Origin: Trichopria drosophilae
Taxonomy: Eukaryota > Arthropoda > Insecta > Hymenoptera > Diapriidae
Reading direction: 5' to 3'
DNA length: 64,000 nt
NCBI GenBank assembly: GCA_030407085.1
Contig: CM059586.1
Location: 33,839,501 to 33,903,500 of the forward strand
Part shown: one piece after another, positions 12,501-24,500 of the stretch
How the letters are laid out: each line of letters starts with the position of its first letter
Position numbering within the stretch: the first letter of the stretch is position 1
Position numbers and translations under genes: made by a program
Notes under the pieces: model-generated
Seen by the model: the letters and a program-made list of their open reading frames with translations, nothing else
The model's database searches: none
Told to the model about the DNA's origin: nothing

Positions 12501-15500
12501 TGTTTACGCGAAACGAACCATTCAATGCAGTGCTCCCTAAAAATGGTATTTCTATTTCATTCATAAATTATGCTAAGATACATAGGTAAACATCTCAATT
12601 GTTCACGCTCTAAATTGAATGGTGTGAAAATCCAGCCACTCCAATGAAAGAGTGTATTAACAATGTTCAAGAGTGACTATTCACTCCTCGCTGAGTGAGT
12701 TTTTACTTGTTAAGAGCGAAAAAAAATACTCTTTCACTCAAGTATCACAATTTTCACTCCAATAAATATTTGCCCTGTCAAAAATTGATTTAGTGCCGAT
12801 AAAAAATAACCAACTACTATTGCCACATTTCCGCAACTTGCAAGAAGTGAACCTAATATAATAGGATTGGCAGATCAATAAGCAATCAGTTGTTTTGCAC
12901 TGCACGGAATGTTCGGAAAACAAGTATATTTGAAGTAGCGTAATTACTTCCGCAAGTGGATTTTCCATCGATCAATCCAAGTTTTCCGTTTACTCTACTT
13001 ACTGTATGAATGTAGCGCGAATGAAATTCCACCACCTCCTTGAGAAAAGATAGACCAGGATGCGTCTCGATTACGTCCTGGACCAATGGAATCAAATCCT
13101 CTGGAAGAATATGGTTTCTTTGCCCACGAGTCACGACCCTGACGAACTTGCTCGCCGCATCTCGATGAGCACTCGACAGCCTGAAAAGAACGCAATCTGT
13201 TATTACTGATTTTACAAAAAATATGATGGCGTATAACTCTCGTTCCTTTGAAACGTTATCGGCCGCGTTATGTTTATGCGTTACATCCCGGTTACGCGCT
13301 GCAAGCAATAAGTCGCCTTGATACGCTATAATCTCGCATCGACGAATAAAGTGATTTCTGCACTTTCTAGACTTTTTTCAACGTTTATATTTTCCATTTC
13401 CCATTATCGCATTTCTTTGCTTCATCTTAGTTTCATAGGATATGTTGGCAAACAAATGTTAGTGAAGGATTTTGAGTTATAGCAAAACCCTTACTCGAAT
13501 TATTATAAAATAAATAATCATGATGAACTGCACATACTCGTAAACAAAATTTCGTTGTAAATCAAATTCTTGTTCCTCTTAGTGTTGCTACTAATAAATC
13601 AAATTCTGCATTCCGTACTAGCTGACTAGGCTCATTCTATCTTATGGTTGTTGAATATTTAGCATTTCAGAAATTGTGCGGCGAAGATCATTTCTGTATC
13701 TAATATTTGGATATTAAATCAAAGAAAGACTTTCTTATCATAATTACACTGACAAGGGGAACCCACGGTGGGGGGGAGGGGGGGGGCACGATTTTTATCG
13801 GCAATTTTTGTACGTATTCTAGGGCGAAAATAAAAATATACGTGTTTCAGCGTTTTATCTAATGGGCTTTAGTTTTTATACAATAAATTATTGAAATTCA
13901 CGTTCTTATTGCCATATATATATCAACTTTGGAACGTCAGATACATTCGAATCTTCCCCTTAAAACATTCGAATGCCTGATATCCGCATCATAACCCCAC
14001 AGCGAATTCCTGCAAACATTTCAAAAGTCGAATGCGAAGCATTTTTATACGAATTAATTTATGATTTTGCGTCCTTCCCGCATCGGCAAGAAAAGATTTT
14101 CTTTTAAGTACTGTAATATATTATTCTTTTCTCCTTTTGAAAAAATTAAAAAAAAATCTTCAAAGTTTTATAATTTAGTAAATAAATAAATAAATAATTT
14201 AAATATTGCAAAGAAAGATGATCGTATACTTTTAAAAATATTCTTACCGTATAGAATTTACTGCATTATTTCATTTTGGGGGTAATGACGAATATGAAAA
14301 AATGGGTAATTACGGACTCACAATACATTCAAAACAATACCTTAAAACTCGTATATTGTTTTCGAAAAATAGTGAAAATATACATTTATATGAATAAAAA
14401 TACCTCTCTTAATAACAGATTGTTTCGTTTGGAAAAATATTTCACGCAATATAAAATACGAAATAGGAATGATATAAAATAGAAGTCTAGAATTATCGCT
14501 GTTGCAGAATAATTGAAGTTATCAGGAATTTCATTAGAACCACTCATTTTTTTTTATGTATCATACAAAATTTTATTCATATATGTATGCGACTAATTCC
14601 GCGATACTTTTAATATTTAGAAAACTGAACGAAAACTTTGATATTATCCGTGAACAAAAAAAAATTGTTTATATAAAGCGGATGTAGGAAGATATCGTGC
14701 AATACCTTTATTTGAGGAAGAATTGTAATTTCCGAATGAATGATGCAAAATACCTTATTCAAAATGTATAGGACAGTTTCTTACAAGAATGTTTTGAATT
14801 TTTTTATATACACAGAAATGTATATTTTTACTTTCCGAAAACAATACACGAGTTTTATGGTATTATATTTATTAATCTGTTTCCCCCAGAGCATGTTAAT
14901 TAACAATAAGAAAAAATGCTATTGTAATAACGTCTCGTTCATAAGATGCGCAGTTTGCCAAAGATATTTGTGTTTTACGTGTTTTTATGATCTGTATCAT
15001 CCTAATCGTTGCACTGATTCCAAATAAAACTATATTGTTCCATCAATCATAAGCATTTATTTATTAGTATATTCGAATATATATATATATATATATATAT
15101 ATATTCCTACTTGCTACTTGCGAGGGCTCAATAATGTAAATGTACTCATTTTGGCCCAATCTAAAAACAAGAATTGGCGGAACTATTTCAACTATGTATT
15201 GTTGTTTAAAGGTAGTATAAATAATGCAAAACAAATTTAATAATAGTAGTTTTCGATGTAAGTGCGTTAAAGTTATTGTTACCAATGTGATAAGAAGAGT
15301 GTTACAGTACTGAAAAGAAAATCTTTTCTTACCGCTGCAGGTTAAACTAGTTTAAAGAATTTGGCAATTACATTTAAATAGAGGGAAGGACGCAAAATCA
15401 TAAATTAAGTCATATAAAAATGCTTCGCAGTCGACTTTTGAAATGTTTACAGGAATTCGCAGTGGAGTTATGATGCGGATGTCAGGCATTCGAATGTTTC

Positions 15501-18500
15501 GAGGGGAAGATTCGAATGTATCTGACGTTCCAAAGTTGATATATATATGGCAATAAGAACGTGAATTTCAATAATTTATTGTATAAAAACCAAAGCCCAT
15601 TAGATAAAACGCTGAAACACGTATATTTTTATTTTTGCCCTAGAATACGTACAAAAATTGCCGATAAAAATCGTGACCCCCCCACCGTGGGTTCCCCTTG
15701 TGAGAGAACACTATAGTTATGATGAGGTTAGTTATAGAAAAGTATAATCAGTTTCCTCCCAACCTTGAAAAGGGCTCCCAACTCTACTCATATAGTATAG
15801 TTTTGTCGACTATACTTTTGATCCTTATAAATACACCGTTCTATCAGTGAAAACAACGCTCCAAACAAAATCACCCAGAATTTCAATACATTAAACGAAA
15901 AATTTAACAACAATACCAATACTAATCACGTTAAACCCTGCTTCCAGGTAAACAGTATATGAAGACTACACGCTTAAACCTTTGCACTATAGTGGGATAA
16001 AATAAATCCCACCTACATTTTTATAATTTTGTCCGGTTCTCAGAAAACCCTGACTCGATATCTTTGTTTTGTAATTCCAGTATAAGAAAATGCTACAGAA
16101 TCCAAAATTAGATGAAATTGATACATATTTCCAGTAAATTTGGTGACATAACTGAAAAAACACTAAAAAACGACACTTTGAAAAAATGTATAATATTATT
16201 TAAAAAAAATTCATCCAATTATTGTGAAATATTTAACATAGAAGTTTTCTGAGCCCCTCATAACAAATTTTATGTCATGTTTGCAAAATTCACAATAGAG
16301 GATCCAAAATGGAGGATCAAAATGTAAAGAACTTTCTAAAATATTCCAAAGCCGAAATTCTACTTCTAGTTATATTTTATGGATGTAACAATCGTATGTT
16401 TTGCTGTTATTGTACAGATGAAATGATTTCAAATGAAACTCATTAACCTTTTCCAGCTCACATTTTTCTGATGAACCATTTTTCATGAAACTGGATACTC
16501 GGGAGTTTTTGGGATCGCTGATTACGAATCTTAGTTCCAATTCGTAATCGGCAACCCCAAAAACCCCCTAATACCCAGTTTCGTCTAAATCAGGTAATTT
16601 TTTACATTTTTGGTCGACCATATTCAATTCGCCTTGTTGAATTTTCAAAATCTGAGTTCAGATTCGTCATTAGCGACCTCAAAAACTCCCAAGTTCCGAG
16701 TTTCATCTTGATCTAATATGACGTTGCCAGCGGCTGCATTTCTTCTATAAAAATGACGATTTTTAGTGATTTATTTGTTTAAAAATCATAATTTAAATGC
16801 AATATTAAGTACTTCTTCAACTTCCGCTTACATTGGATTTAATTTTCAACTACGTTCCGATGGCTAAAATATTAGCAACTATGGTTATAGCTAGAATATA
16901 ATGTATATTCAGTCAAGAATCTTGGTGGAAATTACAGATATGTAACTAGAACTTTCAATTGAATAATGAGTCTGTTACATAACATTATGGATTCGAAATT
17001 TTTCTCACATGATTTATGTTTTCTGCTCACACTAGTATCAAGATCAAACAAATACCATTTACGAAAACTAAACGCAAGGTCACGGCTAATATCGAACGGT
17101 ATATGCAGTACCGAGGCCAAAAAGTTTCTCGTTCTTGTTTTCAGTAGAATTAGCACTTGGGCCCAAAAAGTCTCTAATAACTTATGGCAAAACAAATGTT
17201 CTATCATATAATATTACGCTCAATTTCTTGTTTTTTATATTTCTACTGAGTAAAATACTAATTTCGTCCAAAATAATTTGTAATAGAGTTTATTTCAACA
17301 AAGCAAAACATAAAGTACAATCGACAATACACGGAAAAAACGGGTTTGGACAAACCGACCAAAGAAGAATTGTGAATTAAAATATTGATAGGTCGACTAT
17401 TGTCATTGAAAAGAGAATTTTGCATATGAAAACCCTTTCAACATATATGATTCCAGTAATCACAGATATGGAAGGGAATGATTATCAATATAATATGGTC
17501 AATATAATCTATGTTGTAAAAATCTATAAATGTGGAATGAAAAGTCAAATTTTAGAAAATAACATTAACTCCCCTCCATCAATTAACAGCAATTGAACTT
17601 TCCTCAGAGATCTTAAAAAATAAGAGTAGTTCGAAAAAATATTTGGTGGACAAAATAATTAAAATCTTTAAAACTCACTGTAAATAATCACAACAAGCTT
17701 TTTCAAGTACTTACTAATTGTTCTTGAAAAGAGCTTGCTGGTAAGTATTTTTAGCGACGAATGCCATTTAAGGTCCTCGCCTCTGAATAAATCATAGTAC
17801 AAAATTATCGAATGAAATTTCGAATGTGACAGACGACCAATGTCGCATCGACTTTGAACCCTGCCGACTGCCCTAATTTAGAACGTAATTCCCACTCTGG
17901 CATTTACCGATCAGACATTGACCGTGCTTTCAAGTGCCAATACTTCTACATATATTTACAAGCGCATATGCGATTATAGTAGCCCCAGAAGTGCATTCGT
18001 ATAGGTTTTCTCGTGCCTTAAACGCTAAATAAAATATTGCTACGTGTCCAAAATAAAATATCCTGCTATCGTGGAAAACAGACAAAAACTTTTAAAGAAT
18101 GTTTAAGTAAAAGCTGTTATTATTAAAGAAGCAATTTCTTAAACTTTTAAAAATGTTAACTTTGCTACAGAAACTTTATAAATCGCTTTGATGATTAAGG
18201 ATATCTGGTATCCTTACAAAAATGAATAGACAATCAGTGAAACTTTTCTAAACCCCATTTCGTCTATCACTTTAAGGGGACATTCTAGTGTGACGGGTTG
18301 CGAAAATCGCTTGATTTTTTGTTGCATTTTTCGGTAGTTTATGGCGTCTTCGACCAAGAGGAATCACGTGTATGGTACATCAATGGCTGATTAGCTGAAA
18401 AAACATTTTTTCTTTGACTTCTCAACCTGAAAAACTTTCAAAGCGTTTTTCTTGAAACGATAATTTTGCACCTGGCGCAGGTGATTTCTCAAATAACGGT

Positions 18501-21500
18501 ATACGGGTGTATCGACATGAAAATTTAAGGCAATATTCTCCACTATCATGACTGTCGCCCGTAGCTCAAAGTTCTTGATATCTTTTTTATAACCTATAAG
18601 TTCGCATTAATTTATGGTATAGAAACTTTTTTTCTTTTTCATGAAAATTGCCGCCATTTTGTTAATTTTGTAAAAAATAAAAAAGCTGAGGTACCGGATA
18701 TAGTGGCGATAACATAGATTGATAATCTTTTTCGATTGTTTACTTTAAATCACCAGGAGAGCTGGAACCACAATTTTACTCCCACGATAAATAAAGAAGA
18801 AAATTAGAAAAATTTGAAGAGAAGTTTAAACAAACATTTCAAAAGTATTACAGAACATCCTAGCTGAAAAGACTTATTAATGAATACTAAATGTTTCGTA
18901 TATTGTAAAAACTTTTCGTTAGTGTACTCCATCGAATTTAGACAACATACACATAATAATTTCTACGAAATTTCCAGTTAAAGGGTTAACTTCAATTGTA
19001 CTGAGATATTCAAGGTAGACTTATTCAATGGATAAAAATATAGTGTTTGATCCTTTCATTTTTTTTCCATAAAAAATGGCATCAAAACGACAGTTTCTTT
19101 TAGTGAAATTTAAACCATTAACTTTTACTATCGGGCATGTTGTAAAAACTGCATATTATTTTAAATCCATCGACATTTTTTGTATCAGATGATTCAATTC
19201 GCCACAATTTTAAAAACTTCGACCCCCACCACATGTCAGCTTAAGCATTATTACACAACATAATGGATATTATTATTATTAATTTTTTGTTTCGTCGTAA
19301 TATTTATCATTAATAAAAGCTTCATTTCTTCTTACCCACTTTATCAAATTAAATTGGAAGACTTGTCTTCTCGGAACAGTCGGTCTAATTATAGCTTGAC
19401 CTTTTATATGTCCTTTTTTTGTAGATAATTTGATACTCTATCTTTTTTGTTGCAAACATTTTTAGTGTGTTTTGTATTTTAGATAATAATAATAGTCTGT
19501 TCTACAAATACAAGTTTTTTAATTTAATTACGTTCATTTGTTATTTAATTTAATTTTTTGTATTGAAGCACGTTCGTGGCATTAACATTATTAATTACAT
19601 AAATAATAGTAAATTGAGAACTGAAAAGCTGTACTTCGTACATGAAATACCATTCCAAGATCACTTTTTAAACTCTTATGCTAGAACATACTGGAGATGT
19701 CACGTTAATTATTTTCATGTTCATTCCTCTTCTACGGCATTATCGTTGATTTTACGCAGAAAATGCCTAAAACTTGTTTTATAGAAAATTTGATGCTCTT
19801 TATGTTTGAAACATTTTGTAATGTGATTTGTATTTTTGAAAATAAGTTCAAAAAACATGATTTTCAGATTTATTCGTCATTTATGGCATAACCATAAATA
19901 AACATGCCATTGATTTTACGCAGAATGCGTTATAACCTTTTGTGTAGAGATTTTAATGATCTACCTTTTCTGTTAGAAGCATTTTTTGGTGGGATTTGTA
20001 TTTTTTCAGCTTTTTTATTATTCGACTCCAGAAACTGATCAGATCTCAGTTAGGCCCTGCCAAACTTTAAAAGAGGTTGAACATTAAAATCGGTCTTGCC
20101 ATTCGCGAAATTTAGTTATTGCATTTTTTAGCTCTTTAGGTTCTTTATTTTGAAACGTTTTTTGCCGTTTGGAAACCTTTGCACTAAATGTTTGTAATAT
20201 TTTTGGTAATATAAATTGTTTTTAACGAAGATGTGTAACTCAATTACTTCATATTTTTCATTAAAAAAATTACTGAAAGGTGTTCAATGTACTTTAAGAT
20301 AATATAATGATAGTTTTAAATAGTAGGTCTTTTTACATAAGTCACCTATTTTTCGCACTATGCCGAGAGAAAAAGGGGGTTAACGAAATCATGAAAAATG
20401 GTAGAAACGAGTTTAACATATGCAAATAGTAGACTTAACAACATAAAAGGTTATAGTTCATATTTGAGGCTATGTACGAATGATTTAATTACCGGAAATA
20501 GTGGTAAAAAAAGAACAATAAAATTGTTACATTTACTATGGAAATGGATAATTTAACTACTTTTTTTAGTAAAGTGTTTTACTATTATAAAATGATTCCA
20601 TTAACTATTTTCATTCGCTCAGTGTACGAATGGAGTTAACCACTTCAGCTCTCGATAAATAAATAGACTAATTATATACGCTTTTCAATATTTTAAAAAA
20701 ATCATTGACAAATTTTATTCTAATTTCCATTATAGAAATACAATTTGTGTTAAATACCTAAGAAATTTAAAAAAATATAAGAAATCCGGGCAGCTAGTCA
20801 TCCAAAAGATATGAATCTGAACTAGCCCACACTTACCAGCCCATGCTTTTATAATTTATCCTTTTATGTTTGATGTTTTTATTTTTTGATGTGCTAAAAG
20901 TTTCATTTCAAAGGTGAGAATCAATATATACTTTCCAAATTTTTTACGTAACCCGCTCTCTACATATGAATTAGTTAAAAACTACCAATAAGAGAATGAA
21001 AAGTGAGTAACCAAATGAATTAGTAATCATTTTTGCTAATAAAAAGTTTAATCCTACTACTTTATTACTAATTCTATAAACTACTGAAATAATAAAGTCA
21101 GTATCTAGTTGTAGATTAGTAGAATTTTACTACTGAATTAGTATTTGCGTACCATTCATAAGTAAAAAACTAACTAATTGATGGTAACCCACTTTCCGCT
21201 GTAAATAAGTCTTTTTTTATTAATTCAAGTTTAGAGAGCACACGTCTCAATAACTACAATTTAAATACCAATACGACAATTAATAATTTAAAAAGTACAT
21301 TTCATATAATAGTTACACATGTTGCCGTACAACTATCTTATCACAAGCACATCAATATTTATGATGCTTTGAGGCTCAATCACTTTACTTCAAATGCATA
21401 GATTATAATTTAAAGCACGATATGCCACAATTAAATTCTTCATTTTAAATTTAAATGAAAGCTTTAACATTGAAAAAAAAGTTATCAGGACTGTCAATCT

Positions 21501-24500
21501 TGACTTCACTGATTTCTGTATCGTTGAAGTACTCATTGTTTTTCAAAAACTTAGCGACCCTGAATACATTTACGATCGATAAATTTCTTGACTGTAAACG
21601 CAAAAACGCAAACTCCAGGCACATTTCTATATTTGAAACAACTTAAGAAAAGTGTTGGGAACCATTTTTAAAGCAGATGATAATCTTTAAAACCTTTACA
21701 AATCGCGCGAGTTTTTAGAAATAGTTGTTTTTTGTAATGTTTGTACATTATTTATTTTTGAATAATTTCTTTTTACAATGCTTATTGCTATTTCTTTCTT
21801 TTAGAAGTTGTAGCAAATCATATTTATTTTAGACTTTTCGATTCTTGACGCTTACGCAGAATTTTTAAATTATGATTATAAAATACAAACATAATTGTAT
21901 TTGTGGTTATATTTTGGTAAACTCATGCAGGTTTTAATTTTCACTTAAAATTGTTTTAAATCATTAGACCACGAACAATAACTAAAAAATGATCCCTTTT
22001 AATTTTGTGTACACAAAAAATGGTCTAAAGTCTATTATAAATTATTTTAAAATAATCTTAATAAGTTTAGAAGATTTGAAAATTTATAAGAAAAGTTCTT
22101 GATTTAGTTCATTTTTAGGTGGAATTTCATTGCAGATGCACAGCAATGTATACCTCCGAGAATTTGTCCTAGACCTCTTTTTTTTCGATTTGTCTAACAT
22201 CTAACATTAGGAGGGAGGCATCCTGGGGAATTTAAGTGAAAAATAATACTGAGTTGTCAAGGTAGCATTCTGATACTTGGTAATGAAAGAATTTGCATTT
22301 TTGGGTGGGACCAGTTAGATGCATTTTTTTGTGTAAAAGTTATGAAAAGTATAGGACAACTTTTAAAGAATTGTCTACCTCTTAGTTGTCTTTCTAGCAG
22401 TCCAATTTGTTAACGAACTTTTTATTTGCATAAATAAAAAAATGTTTATTTGGGCATTTTTTCGGTTCCATTAATTAATTTTTTATGATCCTCGTTTTAA
22501 TAATCACCGAATTGGTAAGTAGTGGAAATATTTAGAACATTATTATTTGTTACACTCAATTCTATCAGCAGTGGACCTCCTAACTATCAGGTACAACAAT
22601 AGAATATAAAGGAATACTAACTGTTTTTGTTCATAATGAAACAAATTGAGAGAAGGATACTGAAATTTCTAGGTTTGCCATCATGCTTTTGTTTCGTGTT
22701 TTTTTTTATTATCTAAAAGTAGTGGGTCCTGAGAAAAAAGTATGACTCGTACTACGTTGTTGATTGGTGACTCCATGATTTTAGGGGATGGATTATGCTT
22801 TTAGAGGATATGATTGCGGAGAAACAGAAAAGTTAGTTTTTTTTTGAAAACCAAAAGTTAAAATATAAGTTAAAATTTTTCTTCTCTGTAATTTCTTAGG
22901 ATGTTTGGAAAAGAATAAAAACAAACAATTTTTTTCCTTAAGATAATGACGTTTCGAGTGACAGTTTGCAGTCCTCTTCAAGATTTTTGTATTCTAACAA
23001 ATATAATACATAACAAATATTTTTACAAACGTTTTTTTACAAAATGGCAGTATAAACAGTTTTTTACAAAAAGTCAGTAAAAAAAGTTAACATATATTTT
23101 TTTGAATTAATACATAATTTAGTAGTAAAGCTTCAAACATTCTTATATTGGATTTTGTTGGAAGTTACTTTTCACAATTATCCAAAAATTCAAAAAAACT
23201 TTTTTTTTTGTTATTTCCGTTTCATTTTAAAATTATTTTATCTTTGTTGTATTGAGAGATTAATTCTAAAGTTAAAATCCTTTAAAACACCAACGTCTAT
23301 GTTGAATAACTGAAGGTCCAAATACTTTGAGAGTTAAAATCACAAACAAGTACAATTTTCTTCCATTTTCAGCAATATTTGGGTTGAAAAATTGAAAAAC
23401 TAATTTCAAGCAAAGATGATTACCGTAAATTAAATAATTTCCTCATGGTGATTTGAAGCACTGAAATATGACGACATAGAAGTAGCATTAAATAAAATAT
23501 AACGAACTACAAACTATTTTCTGCGTCATTGCCCCCAAATGTTTGCTAAACTAATTTAATGCAAGTTGTAACATAAAACTTTGGAGTCAAACAACAATGT
23601 AAATACATGTATACTTGTTTACTTGTTTAGTTTTTTTTTAATATCAGGTTTCCAATTTAAAGTAATGCTAGTCCTCATTATTCGTTCCGATAATGCGCAT
23701 TATATTCGAATCCCGAGAGACCTATTGTGGAATTATGGCTGACATGCTGACCGCTGATTGCTGACATAACGACGTCGTCGTCGATGTGTCGATCCAATTG
23801 GATTATTCTGGCCTTTTCATTCTTACCGCGTTATATGGTTCAGTATTGACGAACCTTGTAAATGCTCATATACATCAATTACTAATTGATCGTTGTAGTA
23901 GAATAATCCAAAAAAGGAAGTGAATTTAATGAAAGAAAATTGATTCTTTAATATTTTTACATCATGTTCAACTTTTTAGATGTATTTTAATATTTTAAAT
24001 TATTAATATTATGTGCTTACTGCTCATCGATTATTATGAAACTAATTTTTTTTTTTGCTAAAATGATCTTAGCATTTTTCAGTCATTATATTTAAGAGAA
24101 TATTTTTCTGGTTAAAAATCCCATTCTGTCTAGTTCTAACGGGATATACTTGCAATATGCGCAAAAGTGTCATAATAGTATTGAAAATTACCTTACAGTA
24201 AGGAACTTTGTAGTGTACCTAAGTATGGCACATTTTCAATGACAACATGGATATTTTTAATATTAGTATGACACTTTTGCGCATATTGCAAGTATATCCC
24301 GTCAGAACACTAGTTAATATAGGACTTTTAACTAGAAAAATTCTCTCAGTGTAGACAATAATAAATATTGTAAATAACATTGTAAATGTGATATCAGTTC
24401 ACGTAACACTCATAACTATTATTTTAATTTATGTAGCCGGAAAAAAAAACATTTTACTATTAAGAATGTTGAAAAATATCCCTGTAGTATGTGTCACTAA

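Larger units (their letters stand above)
5993..13002 (-). other. Intron 5 (7010 bp)
   Basis: AT-rich intron. It contains a cluster of AGGTCA half-sites at 6239-6312, the piggyBac-like inverted-repeat element at 10095-10966, a copy of the 8-bp-duplication element at 10993-11169, and a GAGTGAAAATT-type hairpin at about 12612-12770. In 6320-10090 I see nothing but low-complexity AT-rich sequence and very short weak ORFs. Confidence 0.7.
13752..15701. mobile_element. Long-terminal-inverted-repeat DNA transposon, 1950 bp, family unknown
   Basis: Both ends begin (A)CAAGGGGAACCCACGG followed by a poly-G run. The inverted repeats run about 370 bp (roughly 13752-14125 and 15295-15701), with matched landmarks ACACGTATATTTTT / AAAAATATACGTGT, TTGGAACGTCAGATACATTC, and AGAAAAGATTTTCTTTT at the inner ends. 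The right arm has an extra insert of about 40 bp. If the repeat starts at CAAGG, both sides are flanked by TGA, a possible 3-bp target duplication. The centre carries a small Cys-rich ORF. It lies in intron 4, about 570 bp upstream of exon 5. Confidence 0.8.

Noticed and set aside
12886..13308. Single 140-codon ORF around exon 5
   Set aside because: It reads through consensus donor and acceptor sites; only 13003-13180 matches the family.
16464..16490. CTGATGA followed by GAAAC, resembling a hammerhead ribozyme core
   Set aside because: The intervening segment does not form the required stem in the right register and the third core element is not present.
23695..23725. TTCGAATCCCGA, resembling a tRNA T-arm
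   Set aside because: No matching acceptor stem, anticodon arm or D-arm could be placed around it.
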